NCBI RefSeq assembly: GCF_009910705.1
Contig: NZ_JAAAXJ010000004.1
Coordinates: 186,001-250,000 of the forward strand
DNA from: Microvirga arsenatis
GTDB taxonomy: Bacteria > Pseudomonadota > Alphaproteobacteria > Rhizobiales > Beijerinckiaceae
Direction of reading: 5' to 3'
Length of the DNA: 64,000 nucleotides
The translations under genes were made by a program, and so were the position numbers. Below are positions 1 to 8,322 of the stretch, in pieces (within the stretch, counting starts at the first letter, position 1; each line of letters starts with the position of its first letter). A model generated the notes under the pieces. It saw only the letters and a program-made list of their open reading frames with translations. It was not told where the DNA came from and did no database searches.

Positions 1-984
1 CGCGACGACGGGGCGACCACCGGCAGCGCCACCCGCGTGGCGGACGAGCTCGTGAGCCGCGAAGGCGTCTCGCTGCTCTTCGGCTCCTTCCTGTCGAATG
101 TCGGCGTCGCCATGGCCGACTTCGCCAACCAGAAGAAGATCGTCTACATCGCCGCCGAGCCGCTCACCGACGCCGTCACCATGGCGCAGGGCAACCGCTA
201 TACCTTCCGCATCCGGCCCAACAACTTCATGCAGGTCAGCATGCTGGTGGACCAGGCCAAGGTCTCGGGCGCCAAGCGCTGGGCCATCGTGGCGCCGAAC
301 TACGAATACGGCCAGTCGGCCGCCGCCGTGTTCAAGCGCCTGATCCAGGAGCGGGTGCCGGGCGCCCAGATCGTCGCCGAGCAGTACCCGGCGCTCGGCA
401 AGATCGAGGCGGGGCCCACCGCGTCGGCCATCGAGCAGGCCAAGCCCGACGGCATCTTCAACGTGCTCTTCGGCCCCGATCTGACCCAGTTCGTGCGCGA
501 GGGCAACACCCGCGGCCTCTTCGAGGGCGCGACGGTTCTCTCCCTGCTGACCGGCGAGCCCGAATGGCTCCTGCCGCTCAAGGACGAGGTGCCCGAGGGC
601 TGGACCGTGACCGGCTATCCCTGGGACGAGATCAAGGAGCCGAAGCACAAGGCCTTCATCGATGCCTACCGCGCCAAGTACAACGAGACGCCGCGCCTCG
701 GCTCGCTTCTCGGCTACATGGTGGTCACCATGATCCGCGACGCCATCGAGCGCGCCGGCTCCACCGAGACGGAAGCCGTCATCAAGGCGCTGGAGGATGC
801 CAAGTTCGACACGGTCATCGGCCCCGTCACCATGCGCGGCATCGACAATCAGTCCACGATGGGCGCCTGGGTCGGCAAGCTCGTGCTGAAGGGAGCAACC
901 GGGGGCATGACGGACTGGACCTACAAGGACGGCGCCTCGTTCATGCCCACCGAGGCCGAGGTGAAGGCGGTTCGGAAGGATTGA
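1..984 (+). CDS. ABC transporter substrate-binding protein, Leu/Ile/Val type (5' end outside window)
   Basis: The reading frame is open from base 1, so the signal peptide and roughly the first 80 residues lie outside the window. The visible 327 codons read as a periplasmic type I binding protein of the Peripla_BP_6 family (LivK, AmiC and urea-binding relatives), with the alternating alpha/beta pattern and motifs such as LLFGSFLS and WAIVAPNYEYG. It would capture an amino acid or amide in the periplasm and deliver it to the permease encoded downstream. The fused permease and two ATPases follow, separated only by an inserted DUF559 cassette. The ligand cannot be told from sequence; a nearby carbamoyl-amino-acid hydrolase suggests a nitrogen compound. 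Confidence 0.88.
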   Translation, partial: RDDGATTGSATRVADELVSREGVSLLFGSFLSNVGVAMADFANQKKIVYIAAEPLTDAVTMAQGNRYTFRIRPNNFMQVSMLVDQAKVSGAKRWAIVAPNYEYGQSAAAVFKRLIQERVPGAQIVAEQYPALGKIEAGPTASAIEQAKPDGIFNVLFGPDLTQFVREGNTRGLFEGATVLSLLTGEPEWLLPLKDEVPEGWTVTGYPWDEIKEPKHKAFIDAYRAKYNETPRLGSLLGYMVVTMIRDAIERAGSTETEAVIKALEDAKFDTVIGPVTMRGIDNQSTMGAWVGKLVLKGATGGMTDWTYKDGASFMPTEAEVKAVRKD

Positions 985-992
985 CGTGCTTT

Positions 993-1045
993 CACCCTCC
1001 CCTTGAGGGGGAGGGTCGGCGCGCAAGCGCCGGGGTGGGGTGGCA
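993..1045 (+). repeat. REP-like double-hairpin repeat, left copy
   Basis: The repeat has two stems. The first pairs CCCTCCCC with GGGGAGGG around positions 994-1015. The second is GGCGC-GCAA-GCGCC, and it is followed by a G-rich tail (GGGGTGGGGTGG). The right-hand copy at 1443-1491 is its reverse complement over 27 identical bases, differing only in the second hairpin, where both strands of the stem change together. Confidence 0.8.
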
Positions 1046-1064
1046 CCGCAACAGAAAACCGGTC

Positions 1065-1493
1065 ATGTCGAACATCAACCGCTTCAGACGTGAGAGAGCA
1101 GGACAGCTTCGCTCGAGCGCTACCGAGCCGGAGCAGGTTCTCTGGCGCGCCCTGAAGCGCATCCCCGTCTATGGCAGCCACTTCCGCCGCCAGGTTCCCA
1201 CCGGCCCTTACATCGCGGACTTCGCCTGCCTGAAGGCCCGCCTTCTCATCGAGCTCGATGGCGGCCACCATTCCCAGCAGAACATTGCCATCAAGGACGA
1301 AGCCCGGACCCGCTGGCTCGAAAGCGAGGGCTATCGGGTCGTCCGCTTCTGGAACACCGAGCTGACCGGGAATATGCCAGGCGTCCTCGACACCATTTAC
1401 GCGGCCTTGTATGGCTCGCCTCAATCGGAGGCGCTTGCGCTTCCCACCCCACCCCGGCCTGATGGCCGACCCTCCCCCTCAAGGGGAGGGTAA
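1065..1493 (+). CDS. DUF559 endonuclease-domain protein
   Basis: A 142-residue protein of the DUF559 family, which has a very-short-patch-repair (Vsr)/restriction-endonuclease fold. Visible family features are the N-terminal R-x-x-x-T-x-x-E-x-x-L-W (residues about 20-30), the YIADFAC strand, the LIELDGGHH active-site strand, and the C-terminal RVVRFWN segment. The ATG at 1065 begins MSNINRFRRERA and lies 20 bases after the left repeat. The C terminus (PTPPRPDGRPSPSRGG) is encoded by the right repeat, so the coding region has absorbed repeat sequence. No substrate is established for the family; a nicking role on its own hairpin repeats is only a hypothesis. Confidence 0.85.
   Translation: MSNINRFRRERAGQLRSSATEPEQVLWRALKRIPVYGSHFRRQVPTGPYIADFACLKARLLIELDGGHHSQQNIAIKDEARTRWLESEGYRVVRFWNTELTGNMPGVLDTIYAALYGSPQSEALALPTPPRPDGRPSPSRGG
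1443..1491 (-). repeat. REP-like double-hairpin repeat, right copy (inverted)
   Basis: This is the reverse complement of the left copy, sharing 27 identical bases (CCCTCCCC...GGGGAGGG stem plus the following GTCGGC). The second hairpin here is CGGCC-TGAT-GGCCG in place of the left copy's GGCGC-GCAA-GCGCC, so pairing is kept although the bases differ. Its GGGGAGGG arm lies just upstream of the GTG at 1497 and probably serves as the ribosome binding site of the permease gene. Confidence 0.8.
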
Positions 1494-1496
1494 ATC

Positions 1497-3344
1497 GTGG
1501 ACCCCGCCTTCCTCGCCGTTCAAGCCCTCAGCGGCCTGTCCAGCGCCTCATCGCTCTTCATCACCGCCTGCGGCCTCACGATCGTTTTCGGCGTCACGCG
1601 GATCGTGAACTTCGCGCACGGTTCGCTCTACATGATCGGCGCCTACACGGCCGCGACCCTGATCCCGCGCCTGCTCGAACTCTCCTTCGGCCCCGTCACC
1701 TTCTGGGCCGGCATTCTCGCATCGGCCCTTGTGGTCGGGGTGATCGGCGTCATCATCGAGGTCCTGCTCCTGCGCCGCATCTACGGCGCGCCGGAGCTGT
1801 TCCAGCTGCTGGCCACCTTCGGCGTCGTGCTGGTGGTGCAGGACCTCGTCGTCCAGGTCTTCGGCCCCGAGGACATCTTAGGTCCCCGCGCGCCGGGCCT
1901 GCGCGCGCCAGTCGAGATCCTGGGGCGGCGCTTTCCCTCCTACGAGCTCGTGCTGATCGCCGCCGGGCCCATCGTGCTGGCCCTCGTCTGGCTTCTCCTG
2001 CGCAGGACGCGCTTCGGCGTTCTGGTGCGCGCGGCGACGCAGGACCGGGACATGGTGGCCTCGCTCGGCGTGAACCAGGCCATGCTGTTCACCGGCACGC
2101 TGTTTCTCGGCGCCTTTCTCGCAGGTCTCGGCGGCGCGCTGCAGATCCCGCGCGTCTCGGCCAATACCGGCATGGACCTGTCCATCATCGCGGAGGCCTT
2201 CGTCGTCACCGTGGTGGGCGGCATGGGCAGCGTGCCGGGAGCCTTTCTCGCGGCGCTCATCATCGGGCAGCTGCAGGCCTTCGGGATCCTGATCTTTCCC
2301 AAGAGCACCCTCGTGGTGGTGTTCCTGCTCATGGCCGTGGTGCTGGCGATCCGGCCCTATGGACTTTTCGGCCGGGCCGAGATCGTCGGCGGAACGCATG
2401 CGGTCGGCATCGCCAGCCGCGAGCCCCTGCCCGGCCGCGCCTTCATCCTGCTCGTCGTCATTGCGGCTCTGGCCTGTTTCCCGCTTGTGGCCGATGCCTA
2501 TCTCCTGAAGGTGGCGACCGAGATCCTGATCTTCGCGCTCTTCGCCTTCAGCCTGCAGCTCCTCATCGGCGTCGGCGGACTCGTGAGCTTCGGCCACGCA
2601 GCCTTTTTCGGCCTCGGGGCCTATGGGGCGGCGCTCGCGGTCAAATGGTACGGGGCTTCGATGGAGGCGGCGCTGCCGCTCGGGCTTGCGCTGGCGGCGC
2701 TCGGCGCCGGACTGGTCGGCGCCTTCGTGGTGCGCCTGTCCGGAATCTACCTCGCCATGATGACGCTTGCGGCCGCTCAGATCCTCTACGCCGTCGCGTT
2801 CCAATGGGTGGAGGTGACCGGCGGCGACAACGGCATCGTCGGCGTCTGGCCCTCACCCTGGGCGAGCGGGCCCATCCCCTATTATCTCCTGACCGCAGCG
2901 CTGGTCCTGGTGACGGTGCTGCTTCTCAAACGCATCATCGATGCACCCTTCGGTTATGCGCTGCGCGCCGCCCGCGACTCCGAGGCCCGTGCGGAGGCCA
3001 TCGGCCTCAAGATCCGCCAGCACCGCTGGCTCGCCTTCATGATCGCCGGCGCGGGTGCGGGCCTGGCCGGCGGGATCTATGCGTTTTCCCGCGGCTCCGT
3101 CGATCCGAGCCTGCTCGGCATCGCGGCTTCCGTGGACGCGCTCACCATGCTGCTGCTCGGCGGCATTCAGACCGTGATCGGCCCTCTCGTGGGAGCCGCG
3201 GCCCTGCATGGCCTGCGCGACTGGATCATGCCGCTCACGCCGCTGTGGCGGCTGTTCCTCGGGATCAGCATCATCGCCATGGTGCTCGTCTTCCCACGCG
3301 GCCTTGTGGGAACCGTTCGCGACGGGTGGGAGGCGCGAACATGA
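1497..3344 (+). CDS. Fused LivH-LivM branched-chain amino acid ABC permease
   Basis: This 615-residue inner-membrane protein joins the two permease subunits that are usually separate. Residues about 1-295 are LivH-like (FGVTRIVNFAHGSLYMIGAY, then VVGGMGSVPGAFLAALIIGQ). Residues about 305-615 are LivM-like (VGGLVSFGHAAFFGLGAYGA, then RAARDSEARAEAIGL). Many hydrophobic segments are visible in both halves. The start is GTG at 1497, with GGGGAGGG from the inserted repeat as a likely ribosome site. The stop overlaps the livG start (ATGA). With LivG and LivF it forms the membrane pore of the importer. Confidence 0.92.
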   Translation: MDPAFLAVQALSGLSSASSLFITACGLTIVFGVTRIVNFAHGSLYMIGAYTAATLIPRLLELSFGPVTFWAGILASALVVGVIGVIIEVLLLRRIYGAPELFQLLATFGVVLVVQDLVVQVFGPEDILGPRAPGLRAPVEILGRRFPSYELVLIAAGPIVLALVWLLLRRTRFGVLVRAATQDRDMVASLGVNQAMLFTGTLFLGAFLAGLGGALQIPRVSANTGMDLSIIAEAFVVTVVGGMGSVPGAFLAALIIGQLQAFGILIFPKSTLVVVFLLMAVVLAIRPYGLFGRAEIVGGTHAVGIASREPLPGRAFILLVVIAALACFPLVADAYLLKVATEILIFALFAFSLQLLIGVGGLVSFGHAAFFGLGAYGAALAVKWYGASMEAALPLGLALAALGAGLVGAFVVRLSGIYLAMMTLAAAQILYAVAFQWVEVTGGDNGIVGVWPSPWASGPIPYYLLTAALVLVTVLLLKRIIDAPFGYALRAARDSEARAEAIGLKIRQHRWLAFMIAGAGAGLAGGIYAFSRGSVDPSLLGIAASVDALTMLLLGGIQTVIGPLVGAAALHGLRDWIMPLTPLWRLFLGISIIAMVLVFPRGLVGTVRDGWEART

Positions 3345-4117
3345 CGCTTCTTGCGGTGACCGGCCTGCACAAATCCTTCGGCGGCGTGGTGGCGGCCCGC
3401 GACGTGGCCTTCACCGTCGAGCGCGGCGAGATGCTGGCGATCATCGGCCCCAACGGCGCCGGCAAATCCACCGTGTTCAACATGGTCGGCGGCCAGCTCA
3501 CGCCCGATCGCGGCCGGGTTATGCTCGACGGACAGGACATCACCCACGCCTCGCCGCAGAAACGCTTTCGCCGCGGTGTGGGGCGCACCTTCCAGGTGGC
3601 GCAGACCTTTCTGTCCATGAGCGCGGCCGAAAACGTGCAGATGGCGCTCATCAGCTGCTTCCGGCAGAGCAACGGCCTCTGGAGAGCGGCCCGGGAACGT
3701 CACCGCGATAGGGCCGTCGAGCTGCTCTCGCAGGTCGGTATGGCGGAGGCGGCGGACACTCCCTGCTCGGCGCTCGCCTATGGCGACGTGAAGCGGGTGG
3801 AGCTTGCCATCGCGCTTGCCGGCCAGCCCAAGCTGCTCCTCATGGACGAGCCCACCGCCGGCATGGCGCCGCGCGAGCGGGCGGCGCTCATGGAGCTCAC
3901 CGCCTCCATCGCCGAATCCCGGGGGATCGGCGTCCTCTTCACCGAGCACGACATGGATGTGGTCTTCGGCCATGCGCAACGGGTGCTGGTGCTGCTGCGC
4001 GGCCAGATCATCGCCTCCGGCACCCCGGACGAGATCCGCCAGGACCCGCAGGTCCGGCGCGCCTATCTCGGCGACGAGCATGCCCTGGAGCGGCCGAAAC
4101 GGATGAGCCCTGCATGA
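3341..4117 (+). CDS. livG: Branched-chain amino acid ABC transporter ATP-binding protein LivG
   Basis: A 258-residue ATPase of the LivG subfamily. It has a Walker A motif GPNGAGKST (residues about 37-45) and Walker B LLLMDEP, with the H-loop histidine in FTEHDMD. The signature loop is the LivG-type variant AYGDVKRVE rather than classical LSGGQ. It powers import through the fused LivHM permease. The ATG at 3341 overlaps the permease stop, and its own stop overlaps livF, so the three are translationally coupled. Length is normal for the family. Confidence 0.95.
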   Translation: MTLLAVTGLHKSFGGVVAARDVAFTVERGEMLAIIGPNGAGKSTVFNMVGGQLTPDRGRVMLDGQDITHASPQKRFRRGVGRTFQVAQTFLSMSAAENVQMALISCFRQSNGLWRAARERHRDRAVELLSQVGMAEAADTPCSALAYGDVKRVELAIALAGQPKLLLMDEPTAGMAPRERAALMELTASIAESRGIGVLFTEHDMDVVFGHAQRVLVLLRGQIIASGTPDEIRQDPQVRRAYLGDEHALERPKRMSPA

Positions 4118-4830
4118 CCCGAGAGCCGCTCCTCGACATTCGCAACCTCAACGCCTTCTACGGTCGGGCCCAGGTGCTGTTCGGCCTGTCGCTCTACCTC
4201 TATCCGGGCGAGGTGGTGGCTCTCGTCGGGCGCAACGGCGCGGGCAAGACCACGACCCTCAAGGCCATCATGGGCTTGATTGCGGCGAGCGCCACCCATG
4301 CCACCTTCAAGGGCCATTCCCTCGGCCGCCTCCCCACCTACAGGATTGCCCGGCTGGGCCTCGGCTACGTGCCCGAGGACCGGCGCATCTTCACCGACCT
4401 CACCGTCGACGAGAATCTGGAGACCGGCCGCAGGCCCGCCGGCGCCGGGCGCTCGCCCTGGACGCCGGAGCGGCTCTTCCGCCTCTTCCCGAACCTCGCC
4501 GAGATGCGGGGGCGGCGCGGCAGCCAGATGTCCGGCGGCGAGCAGCAGATGCTCGCCATCGCCCGCACCCTCATGGGCAATCCGGATGCGATCCTGCTCG
4601 ACGAGCCCTCCGAGGGCATCGCGCCGGTGATCGTGCAGATGATGGCCGAGGCGATCCGGGCCATGAAGGCGGAGGGGGTGGCGGTGCTGCTCTCCGAGCA
4701 GAACTGGGCCTTCGCCGCCGGCATCAGCGACCGCGCTCTCGTGATCGAGCGCGGCGAGATCCGCTTCCAGGGCTCCATGGACGAACTCATGGCGAACGAG
4801 GCGCTGAGAGCCGACACGCTGGGGGTGTAG
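4114..4830 (+). CDS. livF: Branched-chain amino acid ABC transporter ATP-binding protein LivF
   Basis: A 238-residue partner ATPase to LivG. It has Walker A GRNGAGKTT, the LivF-typical YVPEDRRIFTDLTV stretch, signature MSGGEQQML and Walker B AILLDEPSEG. The first codons overlap the livG stop (ATGA). It closes the transporter operon; 175 bases without a gene follow before the reductase gene. Confidence 0.95.
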   Translation: MTREPLLDIRNLNAFYGRAQVLFGLSLYLYPGEVVALVGRNGAGKTTTLKAIMGLIAASATHATFKGHSLGRLPTYRIARLGLGYVPEDRRIFTDLTVDENLETGRRPAGAGRSPWTPERLFRLFPNLAEMRGRRGSQMSGGEQQMLAIARTLMGNPDAILLDEPSEGIAPVIVQMMAEAIRAMKAEGVAVLLSEQNWAFAAGISDRALVIERGEIRFQGSMDELMANEALRADTLGV

Positions 4831-4852
4831 CGTCCCCGGCCGGGAGCGTTGA

Positions 4853-6049
<1,197 letters not shown>

Positions 6050-6116
6050 GGGGAGACGCACCCGAAGGCCGGGCTGCCCCTTGCGAAGCGGCCCGGTTCC
6101 TGAAACTCTCGGGCGC

Positions 6117-7355
6117 ATGACGCACCACACGGATCTCACCCTCGGCCGCCGCGTGATGGCGATGATCGAGGATCTCGCCCGGCACACCGACGAGCCCGGC
6201 CGCCTCACGCGCCTCTATCTGTCCGATGCGCACCGCAGGGCCGCGGAGGACACGCTGCGCCTGATGCGCGAAGCGGGTATGAGCGCGCAGATCGACGCGC
6301 TCGGCTCCGTCGTCGGCCGCATCGAGGGCACCGACCCGGACGCGCCCGCCCTCCTCATCGGCTCCCACATCGATACGGTGGTCGATGCCGGCCGCTACGA
6401 CGGCACCCTCGGCGTGGTGCTCGGCATCGCGGTGGTCGAGGCCCTGCGGCAGCAGGGCGTCGCACCCGCCTGCCCCATCGAGGTCGTCGCCTTCGGGGAC
6501 GAGGAGAACGTGCGCTTCCCCACCAATCTCTCCACCTCCTCCGCCCTCGCCGGCCGCTTCGACCCCGCCTGGCTCGACGGGCGGGATCAGGACGGCATCT
6601 CCCTGCGCGACGCCCTGATCCGCTTCGGCGGCGATCCGGACGGCGCTGCGGCGCTCGCCCGCGATCCGGCGCGCTACCGTGGCTATCTCGAGGTGCATAT
6701 CGAGCAGGGGCCGCTGCTCGAATCGAAGAACCTGCCCGTGGGCATCGTCTCCGCCATCAACGGCATCACCCGTGCCCGGGCTCATGTGACCGGCGAGGCG
6801 GGCCATGCGGGCACCGTGCCGATGGCGATGCGCCGGGACGCGCTCGCGGCGGTGGCGGAGATGATCGGCATCGTGGAGCGCGCAGGCGCCACCCGCACCG
6901 ACACGGTGGCGACGGTGGGCGTGGCGCAGGTGCAGCCCGGCGCGATCAACGTCATTCCTGCCCGCGTCGACTTCACCCTCGACGCCAGGGCGCCCGACGA
7001 TGCAGTGCGCCAGGCCATGGTGCAGGACATCGTGGCCGGCTGCGAGGCCGCCGCCCAGAGACGCGGCGTGAAATTCGCTATCGAGCCCTTCATGGACTCC
7101 CCTGCAACAGCCATGGACGGGAGCCTGATCGGGCATCTCGAGCGAGCCGTCAGGAGCGTCGGCTTCGAGCCGCTTCACCTGCCTTCGGGCGCAGGACACG
7201 ATGCGACCGCGATGGCCAATCTCTGCCCCTCCGCCATGCTCTTCGTGCGCTGCAAGGACGGCATCAGCCACAACCCGGCCGAATCGATCACCGTGGAGGA
7301 CGCGGACATCGCCGCACGGGTTCTTCTCGAAGCGGTGAAGCGGATCGCCGGATAG
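6117..7355 (+). CDS. M20-family Zn-dependent amidohydrolase (N-carbamoyl-L-amino acid hydrolase / allantoate amidohydrolase type)
   Basis: A 412-residue peptidase-M20-fold hydrolase. Metal-binding motifs are visible: GSHIDTV (His), YDGTLGVV (Asp), GDEENVRF (Glu), YLEVHIEQGP (His) and the C-terminal SGAGHDATAM and KDGISHNPAE. This set is typical of N-carbamoyl-amino acid hydrolase, allantoate amidohydrolase and ureidoglycolate relatives, which split an amide or carbamoyl group to release ammonia. The ATG at 6117 was chosen over a TTG at 6081. Its place just after a LIV-type importer fits a role in using an imported amide, but the exact substrate cannot be assigned. Confidence 0.85.
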   Translation: MTHHTDLTLGRRVMAMIEDLARHTDEPGRLTRLYLSDAHRRAAEDTLRLMREAGMSAQIDALGSVVGRIEGTDPDAPALLIGSHIDTVVDAGRYDGTLGVVLGIAVVEALRQQGVAPACPIEVVAFGDEENVRFPTNLSTSSALAGRFDPAWLDGRDQDGISLRDALIRFGGDPDGAAALARDPARYRGYLEVHIEQGPLLESKNLPVGIVSAINGITRARAHVTGEAGHAGTVPMAMRRDALAAVAEMIGIVERAGATRTDTVATVGVAQVQPGAINVIPARVDFTLDARAPDDAVRQAMVQDIVAGCEAAAQRRGVKFAIEPFMDSPATAMDGSLIGHLERAVRSVGFEPLHLPSGAGHDATAMANLCPSAMLFVRCKDGISHNPAESITVEDADIAARVLLEAVKRIAG

Positions 7356-7367
7356 GAGCGCGGCGCG

Positions 7368-7886
7368 TCAGCCGCCGCGCCACTCCTCCGCGAGCACGGC
7401 CCAGCGCTCGTGATCGCGCCAATCGCCGTTGATCTTCAGGTAGCGGGGCGAGAACCCTTCCAGGCGGAAGCCGAGCCTCTTCACGAGGGCGCGGGAGGGT
7501 GCGTTGCCGGGCTGGATATTCGCCTCCAGCCGATGCAGGCCGAGCTCGCGGAAGGCATGCGTCACCACGAGGCTCACCGCCTCGCTCATCAGCCCGCGCC
7601 CGCTCATGCCGGCCATGCCGTAATAGCCCATATACGCGCTCTGGAAGAAGCCGCGCACGATCTCGTTCACGTTCACGACGCCGACGATCCGGCCGCTCTC
7701 CCGCTCCCGGGCGATGAAGCCGAACGAGCGCTCGCCGTCGCACCGCGCGAGGTAGCCGAGAAAGCTCGGATGGTCGCGGCAGGGCGACACCCAGGGCTCG
7801 TGCAGGTCGATGCTCGCCAGGTTGGCGGCTATCAGTTCGGCGGCATCGGAGGCTTGGACGGGGCGAATCGTAACGCGTGGCAACAT
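7368..7886 (-). CDS. GNAT-family N-acetyltransferase (RimJ/RimL-like)
   Basis: A protein of about 172 residues with the GNAT acetyl-CoA fold of the RimJ/RimL group: VTIRPVQASDAAELIAAN at the N terminus, GVVNVNEIV, YYGMAGMSGRGLMSEAV (acetyl-CoA-binding loop) and NAPSRALVKRLGFRLEG. The start is uncertain: ATG codons exist at 7913, 7895 and 7886. The last is preferred because GGAA precedes it by 8 bases and because the longer versions would overlap the -35 box of the divergent EcfG promoter at 7906. The substrate is unknown. Confidence 0.85.
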   Translation of the reverse strand: MLPRVTIRPVQASDAAELIAANLASIDLHEPWVSPCRDHPSFLGYLARCDGERSFGFIARERESGRIVGVVNVNEIVRGFFQSAYMGYYGMAGMSGRGLMSEAVSLVVTHAFRELGLHRLEANIQPGNAPSRALVKRLGFRLEGFSPRYLKINGDWRDHERWAVLAEEWRGG

Positions 7887-7905
7887 GGAATTCATTCCGG
7901 CTTCA

Positions 7906-7930
7906 GGAACCATGGCATAGACCTGCCGTT
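7906..7930 (+). promoter_or_regulatory. EcfG (general stress sigma) promoter, exact consensus
   Basis: GGAAC at 7906-7910 and CGTT at 7927-7930 are separated by 16 bases, matching the alphaproteobacterial EcfG consensus exactly. The predicted start of transcription is near 7937, about 30 bases before the ATG at 7967 and with AAGGA between them. Confidence 0.75.
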
Positions 7931-7966
7931 GTCGTCAGCCCCTTCTCTAGCCACAAGGAATGGACC

Positions 7967-8272
7967 ATGCGAGCCATAATTCTCCCCGCTTTCGCCCTCG
8001 CTCTCGGCACCGGCATCCTCGCGGCTCCGCAGGAGGCTCATGCGCGGTTCAGCCCTGAGCGGATTCAGGCGCCTTCGCTCGTGGAGGATGTGGCCTGCGT
8101 GACCCGCCACGTTCGCACCGTGCGACCCAACGGCCGCGTCGTCTACCGCACCGTGCGCCGTTGCGGTGTTCCCGCCTGGCAGCGTCGGGTGGAGCGCTGC
8201 CGCATCGAGCGCGTGCGCGTTGTCCGCCCGTTCGGCGGCGTGACCTATCGAACCGTTCGCCGCTGCCGCTGA
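7967..8272 (+). CDS. Small secreted Arg/Cys-rich protein with internal repeat
   Basis: A 101-residue protein with no family I recognise. Residues 1-27 look like a signal peptide (ALALGTGILAAPQEAHA). The mature part is strongly basic and holds two similar units, RTVRPNGRVVYRTVRRC and RVVRPFGGVTYRTVRRC, each ending in a cysteine, plus further cysteines that could form disulfides in the periplasm. An exact EcfG promoter precedes it, so stress induction is likely. AAGGA at about 7955 supports the ATG at 7967. A terminator follows at 8296. A binding role for a polyanion or wall polymer is only a guess from charge. Confidence 0.7.
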   Translation: MRAIILPAFALALGTGILAAPQEAHARFSPERIQAPSLVEDVACVTRHVRTVRPNGRVVYRTVRRCGVPAWQRRVERCRIERVRVVRPFGGVTYRTVRRCR

Positions 8273-8295
8273 TCGGCGCCGCGTTCAACGCGTCA

Positions 8296-8320
8296 GGGCC
8301 CGGGGCTTCCGGGCCCGTTT
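8296..8320. terminator. Hairpin terminator between convergent genes
   Basis: Arms GGGCCCGG (8296-8303) and CCGGGCCC (8309-8316) enclose a 5-base loop and are followed by GTTTGCTT. It lies 23 bases after the stop of the small secreted protein and just before the 3' end of the convergent lyase gene. Confidence 0.7.
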
Positions 8321-8322
8321 GC

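Larger units (their letters stand above)
993..1491 (+). mobile_element. DUF559 cassette bounded by inverted structured repeats
   Basis: A 0.5 kb unit sits between the binding-protein stop (984) and the permease start (1497). Its two ends are inverted copies of one repeat of about 50 bases. The only gene inside encodes a DUF559 endonuclease-like protein whose last codons run into the right-hand repeat. Genes of a transporter operon normally follow each other directly here, so this looks like an insertion. That the cassette is mobile is an inference from the repeat-bounded layout; no transposase is present. Confidence 0.5.

Noticed and set aside
564..1064. N-terminal extension of the DUF559 protein
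   Set aside because: The frame is open back to 564 but overlaps the binding-protein gene and reads through the left repeat. The ATG at 1065 matches the family start.
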